Part shown: positions 34,135-45,079 of the stretch, piece by piece
Layout: each line of letters begins with the position of its first letter
Position numbering within the stretch: position 1 is the first letter of the stretch
DNA from: Heterobasidion occidentale
Taxonomy: Eukaryota; Basidiomycota; Agaricomycetes; Russulales; Bondarzewiaceae
Reading direction: 5' to 3'
DNA: 64,000 nt
Assembly: GCA_039111635.1 (NCBI GenBank)
Contig: JBCAQO010000012.1
Coordinates: 310,001-374,000, forward strand
Notes under the pieces: model-generated
The model's database searches: none
What the model was told of the DNA's origin: nothing
What the model saw: the letters and a program-made list of their open reading frames with translations, nothing else
Program-made: the position numbers and the translations under genes

Positions 34135-35568
34135 TCACACCTGCTGCGCGCCGCTCTCCACCAATGGTGCGAATATCTCGTTCAAGATCCCGGCGAGCCT
34201 GATCCCGCCCATCGCCAGCAGCCTCTCCACCACCCACTCATGCGTTATCCTGCCCGCGTACTCCGGGGTATCTAATTCCAGATATGTGCCTTTCCTAGCA
34301 CCCATCCCCTTTGCCGACTTGGTATCTTCGCGAACGGAGTTGCCATATGGAGGCTCATCCAACTCCTTCGGCCACACGAGATCACAGTTTAGTTGATGAA
34401 TTGGCTCAGCCCACGCTTGCGGGCACAAAATCTCGTCGTCAGTCTCCTGCTGAATGCCCCCACCTGCAAAAAGGTCGAGGACGGTCTGCCTGAAGAACTG
34501 GCTGAGCATCTGTATAGGTCCGGAGGCAAAAGACGAGATCTGAATGCGCGCGGAGGTGGACGGACACTCGAGCCACTGTTCAACTTCGTCTTCCCATTTA
34601 CCAGGGGTGGTGCTGTACTCTCCCACACCAATGCCTTCCCACATGATCTTCCGGATGTACGGGTCGTAGATCGTGCCGCGCAGCACGGACTCGACAGCGG
34701 GAATGGGAAGGGGGTGGGAGTAGTTTGAAGAAGACGGCATAGAGCGGAGGGCCTTCGCAATGAGGAGACCATCCCAAAGTGAGTGAAGATCTGAGGAGCA
34801 GACAATTTATTGATGAGGTGCGAAAGACAAACTGGAACAAGCGAAGAAACGAACTGGTGATACGGCCATCCCACGAGACTTTGTCCCCGTTTCCGCCTCG
34901 ATCTCGCCCAGTCAGATGAAGGGGTTGATGCAGATCGCCAAGAAAGTGGATCAAGAACTTGAGCGCTTCTTGCGCCGTTCCCAGTCCATCGTCCACAGTC
35001 CGCTTGACGCCAGTCTGAACACGCACGCCTACTTTCGATTCCTTCACGAAATCCTCGAGCAAGCCGGTCACGTTACGGATACCCGCCAATACGTTGCCGC
35101 CCTGTCGTCCGGACCAGCCACGATCACCGGGGAAGACGCACGAGTCCGAAGGGTGGTCACCTACAGCGCCTACATAGTGGAGTGGCGCTGACCAGCGAAA
35201 CTCGGAGCGATAGCGCACGCTATCAGCCCATGTGGCCACGGAGGAGAGATAACAAAAGTCTTTGGACGAATTGGGATAGAGAATAGAGCAAAGAAGAGGG
35301 ACAACAGGAGGGTTAAGATGGATTTGCGCGATAGTTGCGACAATTTCATGACCTGTGAGGTGAGTGAGTCAGCGCCTAGTATGCAGACTGAACATTCTCT
35401 AAGCTTTCTTTGAGCCAGTGTATCATAAAACAATAACGATACCAGCGAACGGACTACACAGAGATCAGAGGGGGGGAAAGAACTCACCAGCAGCACCCCA
35501 CGCACTTACGCATGCAAGCTACCCAACCCTGCAACCGCCACGAAGCTGATAGCTGTATCGAGACGCAT
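34135..35568 (-). CDS. S1/P1 nuclease, secreted, with a frame break in the leader
   Basis: A zinc-dependent single-strand nuclease of the fungal S1/P1 family. All nine expected zinc ligands are visible: the mature N-terminal Trp and His (A-W-G-A-A-G-H-E), Asp (T-W-A-D-S), His (A-P-L-H-Y), His/Asp/His (I-H-F-L-G-D-L-H-Q-P-L-H) and His/Asp (N-L-H-S-L-W-D). The C-terminal part ends G-I-R-L-A-G-I-L-N-E-I-F-A-P-L. Introns lie after G-A-A-G and after R-I-T. The oddity is at the start. An ATG at 35568 opens a good signal peptide (I-S-F-V-A-V-A-G-L-G-S-L) but runs into a stop. The mature frame reads back through L-A-C-V-S-A, an ideal cleavage site, to a stop. A one-base shift near 35520 separates them, so the gene may be newly inactivated, misassembled, or have an undetected first exon. 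Confidence 0.85.
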
Positions 35569-35928
35569 AACAGTAATATGGTCCGCTTGGCTCACCCAAG
35601 CTATACAGGCAGGAAATCTGCAGGAGATGGTAGTCAGAGAACAAGAGATGAGGTTATAGGCGCCGACGAGAAGGGGTTAAAGACAAAAGGTCGTCGGGAG
35701 ACGACCGCAGAAGACCCGTTTCGTCAAGACGCCTCTAACAAAGACGCGTAGGCCAGAAATGGAGATGCTTTCACGTGATGAGAAACGATTACGCTTCTGA
35801 GAAAGCCGAGCGGGGCTGCGGCTCTGCGGACGCGGCCATTTGTTAGTGGAGGCAACTTCTTCTATTTTATCATTCGACGACAAATCGCTACGGTCATCAT
35901 TCAACAGTCGTGAAGGCAGACTCGAAAG
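35569..35928. other. Intergenic between nuclease and P450
   Basis: About 360 bases containing the nuclease upstream region and the P450 3' flank (both genes on minus). No other feature was seen. Confidence 0.4.
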
Positions 35929-38378
35929 TCACTTCAAGATTGATTCCTCTGAGGGCACGGGAAGTTCTCGCAGGATCAATGCCTCTGCAGATCTCGATTT
36001 AGGGGATATTCGACACCTGAAAGGCTTCGGATGGCTTGAGGTGTGAAGAGAGTTGGAAGGTAGATACTTTGAATAGGTCAGATAAAAACATACCAGATGA
36101 ATCCGTCGTAGTCCACCTCCGGTTCGAGAGCCATACCGTCTGCATCCCTTGGATTTTCAATATTGAAGACATAAAGCAAAGATACGATGATGAGGGAGAT
36201 TGAGTTCTCTGCGAGGAACATTCCCGGGCAGATCCTTGTGAGTTGATTATTGAACGTTGGCATTCAAATCAGATGCTCAAATCATTCATTGATATCCAGC
36301 TCACCTCCTACCGAATCCGAAAGCAATCCAGCCTGGGTCTTCGTATTTTTCAAGCTTTTTGAGTTGTCCGCCTTCGTCGAGAAATCGTTCAGGTCGAAAT
36401 TCGAATGGCGCAGGGTATGTTTCGGGATCGTGAAGGATTGACCTGTGCATACATAAATAACATAGTGCGCAGGTCATCCGTCCAAGATACAGACCAGATG
36501 TTCGCGTATACCGTCGACCCTTTCTTAATATGATATCCTCGATAAGTATCGTCCTCAGTGAGGCGATGCGCTAATCCTAAGGTACATCGGGTAAGTTTTA
36601 CTGGTTTATGGGGGAATCTTGTTTGCTTTTGGAAAAGTTCGGAAAGGGATTCGAACATACCAAGGGGGACTGAAGGGTTCCAGCGCCATACTTCCTTCAC
36701 AAGGGCGCTGATATAGGGCAATTCCTGCATATCTTCGATCGCTGGCATCCTGCACGTATAACTTTCACGAGCTGGACCGAGGTATGCGTCGATCTCCGCT
36801 TGTGATTTTGCAAGTACGTCAGGGTAGACGAGCATCGCTAGAAGGAAAGACATTAGTGACGACTGCGTCTGCGGCCACACACATGATGATCAGCTTCCTG
36901 GACAGATGATGGTGCAATGCCGTTACCGTTTCGGCGCCCCCTGAAAACCTGAAGTTCAAATCAAAGACTTAACGACTCAAAACAAGACAGACCTGAGTAT
37001 AGAGAAGCTGCAGCTGCTTTAACCAGTTCCTCGTCCGCCTGTATTTCCGATTCTTCTTTCCCGCTGTGATCATCTTTGTCGGAAGTCATAAACGCTGACA
37101 CGATAGATGCTAGTGCGCTATTTTCTCGCTGAGGTCACAGATGTTTCACTGATCAAGAATGCGAGAATAGGAATGAGAACTCTAGACCAGACTAACCAAT
37201 TGGGACTTCACATAGTCGAACGGCTGATCGTAAAGCTTTTCCCTGTCCTCTCGCATGAGCTTGGCCTTGCGTCGGAAATCTGCAAACGGCAGCCAAGCAG
37301 GAATGTACTTCACTGATGCGGTGGTAAGTTAGTAGAACACGGCAAGGAAATACAGAGCCTACAGATTGGCCATCGGTCTACCCAGAAAGCACCGGGCTCC
37401 GAAGCACGCGCGAATCCCAACATCGCATCTTCGACAATCTCGATCAGGGGATCATGAGCACTGGTCACTCTATATCCGTACGTGAGTAGCAGAATCAGGG
37501 ATCCCGTAGATCTATAGCCAGAGTGAATCAGCAAATCACAAATCTGGAGACAGTGAATTGAAACTTACTCCCTAATAACATGTCCAACGTCAAGCCCATT
37601 TTCGTCCTTCTTTGTAATCGCAAGCAGCTTCCCCAGAAGCCGTGCACGTTCCTCTTCCTGCATGAGCACTAAATCTGGTCTTTTGCATGCGCGAGGGCCG
37701 ATTGAAACGTGAAAGATTCTTCGCAGTTCACGGAAGCGAGCGTTAGAGGACACAGGGAACAGCGGCTTGCTGAACAGAGGTTGAGGAGAAGCAGGATCAA
37801 ATCGGGCATACCCTAGCCCAAGATTCCAGCCGACACTGCTTGGCGCTTTGGTGACATTCTACAAATGAGATCAAGTAGTGCGCTGCGTACAGGTCTCCTG
37901 CCATGGTTGCCGGCGGACGATCTGAGTAGATGTTGCCTGAAATCATAAACGAAAAAGCGGAGCGAATTTTACTCAGAAATTCAACTGACCTCGTACATCC
38001 AACAGATCGCTTGCTGCTTTCACAGATCCCAAGATGATCGTCGTCTCTCCCAAGGAAGAAATGCAGAAAATATCTCCTGATAAATTCACCATAAAATCAA
38101 TCCCTTCCCTTCAGCGACATCTAGGAATATATCAGGCGATCCGTACCATATTCTTGCGTCCATTTGTCGAACACTAGCCAGTGTTTGTTAATGGGAAGTT
38201 GTAACATGTTGCCTACGATAGGCCATCCCGGAGGACCGGGAGGGTAAAGGCGGTTGTTCGATGTGCTAAATACCGAAAGGATGTAGACCGTGAGAGAGGC
38301 ACAGGCTATATCAGCGCATAATGAGAAGTAGGAAGATTTCGATATGTATTGCACGAATGCATCGCGTAGGGAGGCCAT
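35929..38378 (-). CDS. Cytochrome P450 monooxygenase
   Basis: A heme monooxygenase anchored in the ER. The N-terminal membrane segment (A-C-A-S-L-T-V-Y-I-L-S-V-F) is followed by the hinge P-P-G-P-P-G-W-P-I-V-G-N. Further on are the I-helix G-A-E-T-V-T, the K-helix E-V-W-R, the R-P-E-R-F motif, and the heme loop F-G-F-G-R-R-I-C-P-G with its Cys ligand. The heme loop is split by an intron after G-R-R. The last exon reads H-P-K-P-F-R-C-R-I and stops at 35929. About ten exons are needed, and two in the N-terminal third have uncertain borders. The R-G-N-I-Y-S-D-R-P and G-L-G-Y-A-R-F segments are typical of basidiomycete P450s. The P450 family number and substrate cannot be read from sequence alone. 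No missing key residue was found. Confidence 0.88.
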
Positions 38379-38755
38379 TGAAGTTCCTTCAATAGTTCCT
38401 GTTGTGAGTCGTGTGCTTTACGCGGCCTACTTCCCCTCGAGGACAATATCAAGGTGGTGGTGGTAGAGACGATGGAAGATCATAGTCGTGCAAATCGGAA
38501 GTTCAGACTTTCTCCGAGAATGTCGAAGCTAAGCGGACCACGTGGCTTAGGCTATGTCCTATTGTGCGAACCTGCATGTTGGAATGCGCCTCCCCAATTG
38601 GAATCCATTCTGTAGAGCCCAGGGCGTGAAACAAGTCAGCCCAACTGAGATTGAATTGAACAGCGATCACCAAAAATAATCAAGATATTGCAATTACGAA
38701 ACAACATGACAACGATAGTTCTTCGACCAACTCGCTCCCTCACATTGCCAGACAT
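38379..38755. other. Intergenic between P450 and WW-domain gene
   Basis: About 380 bases that include the P450 upstream region on the minus strand. No TATA box or other element stands out. Confidence 0.4.
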
Positions 38756-41700
38756 TCAGTGCGGCCTCTTTATCCGAACCTTTCCAACCCTTCTCTTCAG
38801 ACTCGACTTGTCGTCAGCGTCGCCATAGTCTTCGTCCACCGTCTCGTCCCCCAATTGTTCCGCGTCTCCCATAGCGTCCGACTCATGCCTGGCTGCGACT
38901 CTGTCCCTTAACGATGGCACTGCGGCGGTCGGAATCGAATCCGACGAAAGACGATCTAATAAGGATGGTCCGCGGCGGGAGGTAGGAGAAAGGGTGTGAT
39001 CTCCTGGAGTTTTCGTCAAGGGTCTATTTGAGATCTCCTCGTGCCCCGGACGGTCCATTGAGGCCGGATCTTCACTGTATCTTCCATGCGCGGAATCTGG
39101 CACGTAAGGGCGAGTTGTGTGTCCTCGAAACGTGGAATCTCGGTCGTGGAATCTCGTAGAAGGCGGAAGCATGTGTCCACGGCCTCGGGAGCTTGTGGCT
39201 GGTGGCGGAGGGTGATTCGCATAGGGTTCTTGTGGTCGATCCCAAACTGCCGGAATACGCTCTTGCGTACGGGATGGCGGTGGATAGGCAGGGTCTTGTC
39301 GATGTTGAGCAGGATACCTCTCCCGGCTTCGATAGTTTGACTCATGACGGGGTTGAGTATAGCTTCCGTCATGAGGTCCATTGTGGTGAAGTACGGGATG
39401 GTTCATATCCATCGAGCCAGACCTTGGCCGCGATGGGTGAGGCCGCGATTGAGGCGCCACTTCACTTCGAAGATCCACGTTTGAGTGACTCTGTCTTAGT
39501 CTCGGGTTTTCAGACGGAGGTCCGTAATCAGGCGAAGGCCGGGTATGACGAGGAGCAGAACGAGTGTGTGGATCATGCTCCCAAGAACCCGACGGGTGAG
39601 AGGGTAGCGTTGGGAGCTGGCGTACATTTTCTTGCGCATGGGGAGGTTCTGTTGCCGGTTCGCGTCGTGTCCATGTGCGATTGGGCTCGGTGGGAGGGAT
39701 ATTTCGAGGAGTATCTTGGCTTACAGACGGTTGTTGCAAGGGAGGTCCAAAGCGGGACTAGCAATTATGATGTCAACATACTAGAGCTGAGTGGAAATTT
39801 GAGGATAACTGACCGGCCGCTCATGGCCCTGACCTGGAGCAGGGACTAAATTCGTCCGGTGCTGTTGAGCAGCATTGGGACGTGGAACAGACGATGGTTG
39901 CTCAAATGACTGAATCAAGATCAGACCAGGTTTATGCAATCAGTAAAAAACACTCACTCCATTGTGAGCCGTCACGCCTTCGTTCACGTCCGAATGGGTA
40001 GAGCGTGAGGAAGCTGGTGGCATGCGCGGCAGCGGGGGTCTCATCGTTTGAGACTAGCGTGATAGGTCAATGTGAAGTTAATCGACGACGTTGATGCAAG
40101 AAAATCACACACCGATAGCCGTTCCCAGTGAGGGGCAGGCTCCAGGGTAGAGTGGCTATGCCCGGATTCGACATGCGTTGTATGAATAGACCCCCGCCGG
40201 GTCAGCGTGGAAGGAGGTGGAAGTTGAGATGGAATTGGTGGCGGAGGTCCAAGTTGGGGACCACTTCTACTTGCAGCAGGAACACTGTTCGTGGCGGCGA
40301 TTTTGGGCGCGGGCCCTAAAGGAGTGTCATGATGATGAGCTCGAGGGGCTTGGACATCCTGGGAATTTGATAAGCCACACGAAGGCTGTAAGAAGATAAT
40401 TTACTACTAACCTGATACTGCGCTTCGTGTTTATCATATTGCGCCCGACTCGGCCTCTCTTGCGAAGACTCATAAGGAAGTGGCCTAGTGGCATTCCCTG
40501 ACAACGTCGTGTCCGGTCTGGGATGGACGACACGAGCCGCCGGTGGCGGATAGGGCGAAGGGGCAGGTTCACGATGGCCAGGCCACGAGTCCCTCGGATG
40601 AGCAGGAGGCTGCCTCTCTCTTGGACGAGTCGGGACATAATCTGTACCATGAGGCCTTCGGTCGAAAGACGGACTTGTGGGAGAGGACGGAGTTGGTCCA
40701 TGAGGTGGCTGGACAGGGAACCCCCGTGGAGCTCTTGGTACGAAATCGCGACTTTGTACCTCGCTACGCGGTGGCCTCTCATATATAGCTGGGCGGTGGC
40801 GTGAAGAATTGTCGAAAGGAGCCCTAGATGAATATGCAATGTCAACGTCCATCGCATCTTTGTCTCTGCCCGTAGAATCGACTGCAAACGTATGCCCAGT
40901 GTTTTCAAGTGGGCGGCTTCTACCACTCCCTGGCGCGACGAGGCCTGACGAGCGACGATCCAAATGATAGTCAAGCACCGCCGGCGGTGGTAAAGCATGC
41001 ATGTTGTGCTGCAAAGCATTACGGGGCCCTGACGGAGTGCTATGAGGAGAATGTAAGAACATACATTGAATCAAAAATGCTTTTCCCTTTTACCTGCTAG
41101 GTATCTGTGGCTGGAATGGCGCACGGCTAGACACTACAGTGCGAGACGGGGGCGGTAGATTGGGGGCTGTACCTGGAGGAACTTGAGCCATCTCGCGGAA
41201 TCGATCGCTTTGAGGAGGTAAGGGAATACGTTTACGAAGACCTAGAAGATGATATGACAAGTGGGTTGATAGGCGGGAAGAATGGGCAGTCGACATGAGG
41301 ATAGAGCGTGACTGATGCAGATCAACGTACGAGAGTCACTTTGCGCACTGCCGGATATCGGCGACGAGGAATCGTACGATTGTTCGCGTGAAAGATAGAC
41401 GTCGGTGTCCTCCTGTGGCACACGGCGAGCGGGCGCCGAATCACCAGTGTGTGCATCAGTGCGACGACGCTTTGCATCGTAGTCTGCATCTGCCATGACT
41501 ACGTCGTTGTCCCTGCCTCTTCTTAAAGGCACCGCCTCAGACGGAGCGTACGCGTCGCGAGGACGTCCGTGAGAGTCCATATATGAATGGCGCGGAGCAG
41601 GGCTTGGAGCACGACTGTCACTTCTCGGCTGCCTTGGAACAGGGCGAGCAGACGAGATGTCCGCTCGTGGCACAAATTGCGGACGTTCTATTGTTTGCCG

Positions 41701-43294
41701 TGGGTACTGCGATGATCGAGCGTTATTGCGAGGTGACAAAGATCTGCGTCCTAGATGATGAAACAGGGGAGTGAAAGGACAGTTGAGAATCGATCACGGT
41801 AGATTAATGGAAAGGATGGGAGAAAGTGGAAGCAAGACGCAGAGGTCCATCATGAGCGCCCATGAGTCGGTTCAGGACAAGGTCGAGGAGCGCAGCGCAG
41901 CTCGACTCCCAAGGTTTCTCGAGACTATCCATAGATGCAGGTCCTCCACCTCGGGAGGAGCCGAGGCGCACGATACGAGAGGTGGAAGGGTGAGGGGATG
42001 ATGTGGACAACGTACTTGGAGCCGATGATGCCCACGTAGCATTTTGACCACTAGAATGGAGTTCCTGAGAGACATGAGCTTCGCGAGGACCCTCCCGAGG
42101 ACCTGCGAAGACGTCTGATTGGTGAGGACGATTGTACGTAGATGGAGCACGAGGAGCATCACGAGCGTATGGATCATGGATGTCCTGCCTGTGATCAGAG
42201 TCATGATAGGAAAAAGGAGCATCGGGACGCAAGTCGTCCTTGTCGGACGCTCGATGTACACCGTTGTCTCGAGGTTGAACAGAAGAACCTCTGTGCCCAC
42301 GCCTAGGACCGTCTACAAGTTCACGCTGGTAATCACCCTGTGGCTGTCGCCGTTCTAGGTCATCGAAATCCGGTGTTTCTCTCCCAGAAGGCTGCAAGCG
42401 AGATGACGCGCTTGGATGCGGCCTATCTTCACGAGCGTTGGCCTGATTCGCTCCAGGTGGCAAGGCGTCGCCAGGTCTGTAATGACGATCATCGTAAGAG
42501 AGTCCGTCGTCGTGCGGCACCTCGCCAACACGGGCCCGAGGAGCTGGTATATCGTTAGTCAACACATCATCATCTCGCCCAACTATCCAAGAAATGCCAA
42601 CATCCCCTCTGGGCCTGCTTTTGCCAGAGTGCGAAGGTGATCTTCCGTCGTTGATACTTGGACGAATCCACGTAGACTCAAACGTGTTGAGGTTGTAATA
42701 ATAAGCATCTCGCCCACCACTGCGAGAATATCTAACCTCCCAATCAGGTGGCAGAGATTCTACGGAATCGATAGCCTTATCCATTCCGTTAACACGTCGC
42801 TCCTTGTCTCGGCGCGCCATAGACATCGGACTTGCTGCAGTGGTTGAAGGCATAGCCAAGAATGCCGAGGAGACGACCGGTTTGGGGGGTAGAGCGTGAG
42901 TGAGATTTTGGGGAGGAGGATGGATTCGATTGGATGAGGAGTTTGCTCGTGTAGGGCTTTGGAACAATGGTGATGACTCCCTTCGAGGGCTGGGCGTCGT
43001 GTCGCGTTCCGCCTCCACCTTGAACGCATCGCCTCGAGCCCTTTGCCAGGCTGGAGGAGCAGGTGTCGCCTTGACATTTCCAGGCTTGTCAGAATTGCTC
43101 TGGTAGGTCATGTAGTCCTGAATATCATCCTCGTCTCCTCCGAGAGAGACAGCATCCTCGACGTCTTCTGTGTCGCCACTTCGCCTGTAATCAATGTCCA
43201 AACCTTTGCTATGAGAGTGAGGTCCATTGGGAGGAGAGTTTTGTGGTTCGTCGTCTTCGTTGCCCCAGTCGAGGGTTTCGTGGTCGTCTTCCAT
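38756..43294 (-). CDS. Very large WW-domain protein, Arg/Ser/Pro-rich
   Basis: The start is M-E-D-D-H-E-T-L-D-W-G. A single WW domain stands at about residues 180-210: L-P-P-D-W-E-V-R-Y-S, then Y-Y-Y-N and S-T-W, with both signature Trp present. The rest, more than 1200 residues over several long exons, is low complexity rich in Arg, Pro, Ser, His and Asp. It ends in a basic K-R-R-V-G-K-V-R-I-K-R segment. WW domains bind proline motifs; a single WW plus R/D/H-rich disorder is seen in splicing and transcription-linked factors, so a nuclear RNA-processing role is an inference. Exons run roughly 43294-42015, 41756-41330, 41270-41095, 41085-40410 and downstream blocks to 38756; most borders are approximate. 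The gene is divergent from UNC-50 with 271 bases between start codons. Confidence 0.75.
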
Positions 43295-43565
43295 GATGGC
43301 AGTCGAAAGTTGTGAGCCTCCCGCCGCCACCTGAAATCTCTGTCACGGTTGTTCTTGCGTTGTTCGAATATTAGTTCTCCGACATCGGTTGCGCCACAGT
43401 GCACGTCGCGGGAACGTCAACCTAATGAACCTAGTAGCTTTCGACAACGAGACTGCCGTTGTGGTCGCTAATTGCCCAATCGATTCATTTTCCTGGCCTA
43501 CTTTATTCTTTGCCCATTTCAATCTGTCGCTTCCCCGCTTTCGTCGCCCAAAGGCGCACAACACC
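43295..43565. promoter_or_regulatory. Bidirectional promoter region, WW-domain gene / UNC-50
   Basis: Only 271 bases separate two divergent start codons, so both promoters must share this segment or overlap the genes. No TATA box is seen. Confidence 0.55.
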
Positions 43566-44725
43566 ATGGCTATCCTACCCACAAACGCTGGTCTGAACCA
43601 GAATGGGTCGTCCTTCCAGTCATCACACTCCGTCACGAACCGCGTTCCAGTCATATTTCGGAGACTGCTCAGGTTTCAGCACATGGTGCGCGAACATCAA
43701 TAGACAGCTTTGTATTCATTTAAAGGACGTTCGGGTCACAGGATTTCGAGCTGGCTGCTTGGCAATTGACCTACCTTTGCCTGGCCCCCAAGAGAGTGTG
43801 AGCATGCTCTCAAATATTGTGCGTTATTCTCTCCGATTGAAGTTATACATAGGTATCGAAATGTATATTTTCACAAACGTAGGAATAGGCGTCTATCATG
43901 ATTGCGTTGCCTCAAATTCACAAATGCTCCAGAGACCAAAAATACATGGGCCAGAGATGACCCCGCCATTTTAATTCTCATAGCGGCATGTCTAATAGGC
44001 AAATCGAGTTTCTTTTCCATCATCTTGCTCTAGACGATGCACTGACGCGCTTACAATGCAGTTTCGGCGATCGCGTGGTCGGTGGTATGGTCGTATAGCC
44101 CTCTCGAGGCTGTCCGCCTGGCTTTTCTTATGATCTTTCGAGATTTCCTTCTCGTGGGCATCGTAGTGGCGACGTTTTTTTGGTATGATCCCACACCGAG
44201 ACGAGTACTCCCGTCTAACGACTTCAGCAGGTTCTTTGCGAACCGAACATTACTCTCACCGCCCTCCCATTCAACCCCCGCGGATTCCGCCGTCGAGTGG
44301 GGGTACACGTTTGATGTGCATACGAATGCCTTCTTTCCCCTGTATCTCACATTATATCTGGCGCAATTGTTTCTTGTTCCCGTCATCATGAAAAACAATT
44401 GGGTCTGCTTATGGGTGGGCAATACGTTATACCTCGCAGCGTAAGCACGTACACCTGCACTATGAAATCGTCATTGCTGATACTAAGTTGTTTTAGATTT
44501 GCTCAGTATATATACGGGATTTACTTGGGACTGAATGGTGAGTATGCCTTGATGAACGGGGACCATGGAGCTCACGAGCGATCAACTATCTTCGCAGCAT
44601 TGCCATTCTTGATACGATCCGAGCTTCTGCTCGCGCCTCTGCTGCCCCTTCTTGTAGGATATGTCGTCTCCTTGCTAGGGTTCAACGTGGGGAGGAGGGT
44701 GTTATCTGCGTACTTCGGTTCGTGA
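43566..44725 (+). CDS. gmh1: UNC-50 / Gmh1 family Golgi membrane protein
   Basis: A conserved multi-pass Golgi protein that, in yeast, interacts with Arf-GEF proteins. The family landmarks are in order: F-R-R-L-L-R-F-Q-H-M, D-F-E-L-A-A-W-Q, the Y-R-N-V-Y segment, T-K-N-T-W-A-R-D-D-P-A-I, and V-E-W-G-Y-T-F-D-V-H-T-N-A-F-F-P. Then come N-T-L-Y-L-A-A and the last two membrane segments ending S-A-Y-F-G-S. Exons: 43566-43685, 43742-43797, a 26-nt micro-exon (43853-43878), 43933-43998, 44062 onward, and two more after introns near 44442 and 44540. Without the micro-exon the reading frame is lost. The donor at 43999 is GC rather than GT. Five or so hydrophobic spans match the family length. Confidence 0.93.
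43853..43878 (+). other. 26-nt micro-exon of the UNC-50 gene
   Basis: Flanked by an ATAG acceptor and a GTAGGA donor. It adds Y-R-N-V-Y-F-H-K and completes the preceding Val and following Gln codons, restoring the conserved R-V-Y-R-N-V-Y-x-H-K-Q-T-K block. Confidence 0.88.
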
Positions 44726-45079
44726 TCGAAGGGACTTTGCTCAAAGCTATGCCTTTCAGTGCGATGGCTCGATGTCGACTGTTTAGTGCTGCGATGGATA
44801 GATAGAGCTCCACGTTGTAATGTGTTCCACAACCACATGTATAAAGGCCCTGGAGGATGCGGTTGAACGGAAATTCGCTGTGCAAGAACTGTTGTGACGC
44901 AGGAGAAGCAGCCAGCGAGGGGTGGTTACCAAAGACAGCTGCAAGGGGATTGAAACACCGCCTGCACGCGCGCCTTGGGATAACTGCCCTTCACCCTCGA
45001 CGGATTCTATCTGTCTGGCTACTCCCGTTTCGTTTTTTATTCCGCTCGTTCCCCTTACCACGACTGCCTCGTTTTTGTC
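44726..45079 (+). other. Intergenic, promoter of calcineurin A
   Basis: About 350 bases with CT-rich sequence near 45030-45070 just before the calcineurin start. No TATA box was seen. Confidence 0.4.

Noticed and set aside
36640..36670. tRNA T-arm-like TTCGAATCCC on the minus strand
   Set aside because: It lies in a P450 intron, and no cloverleaf could be formed around it. No tRNA gene was found in the window.
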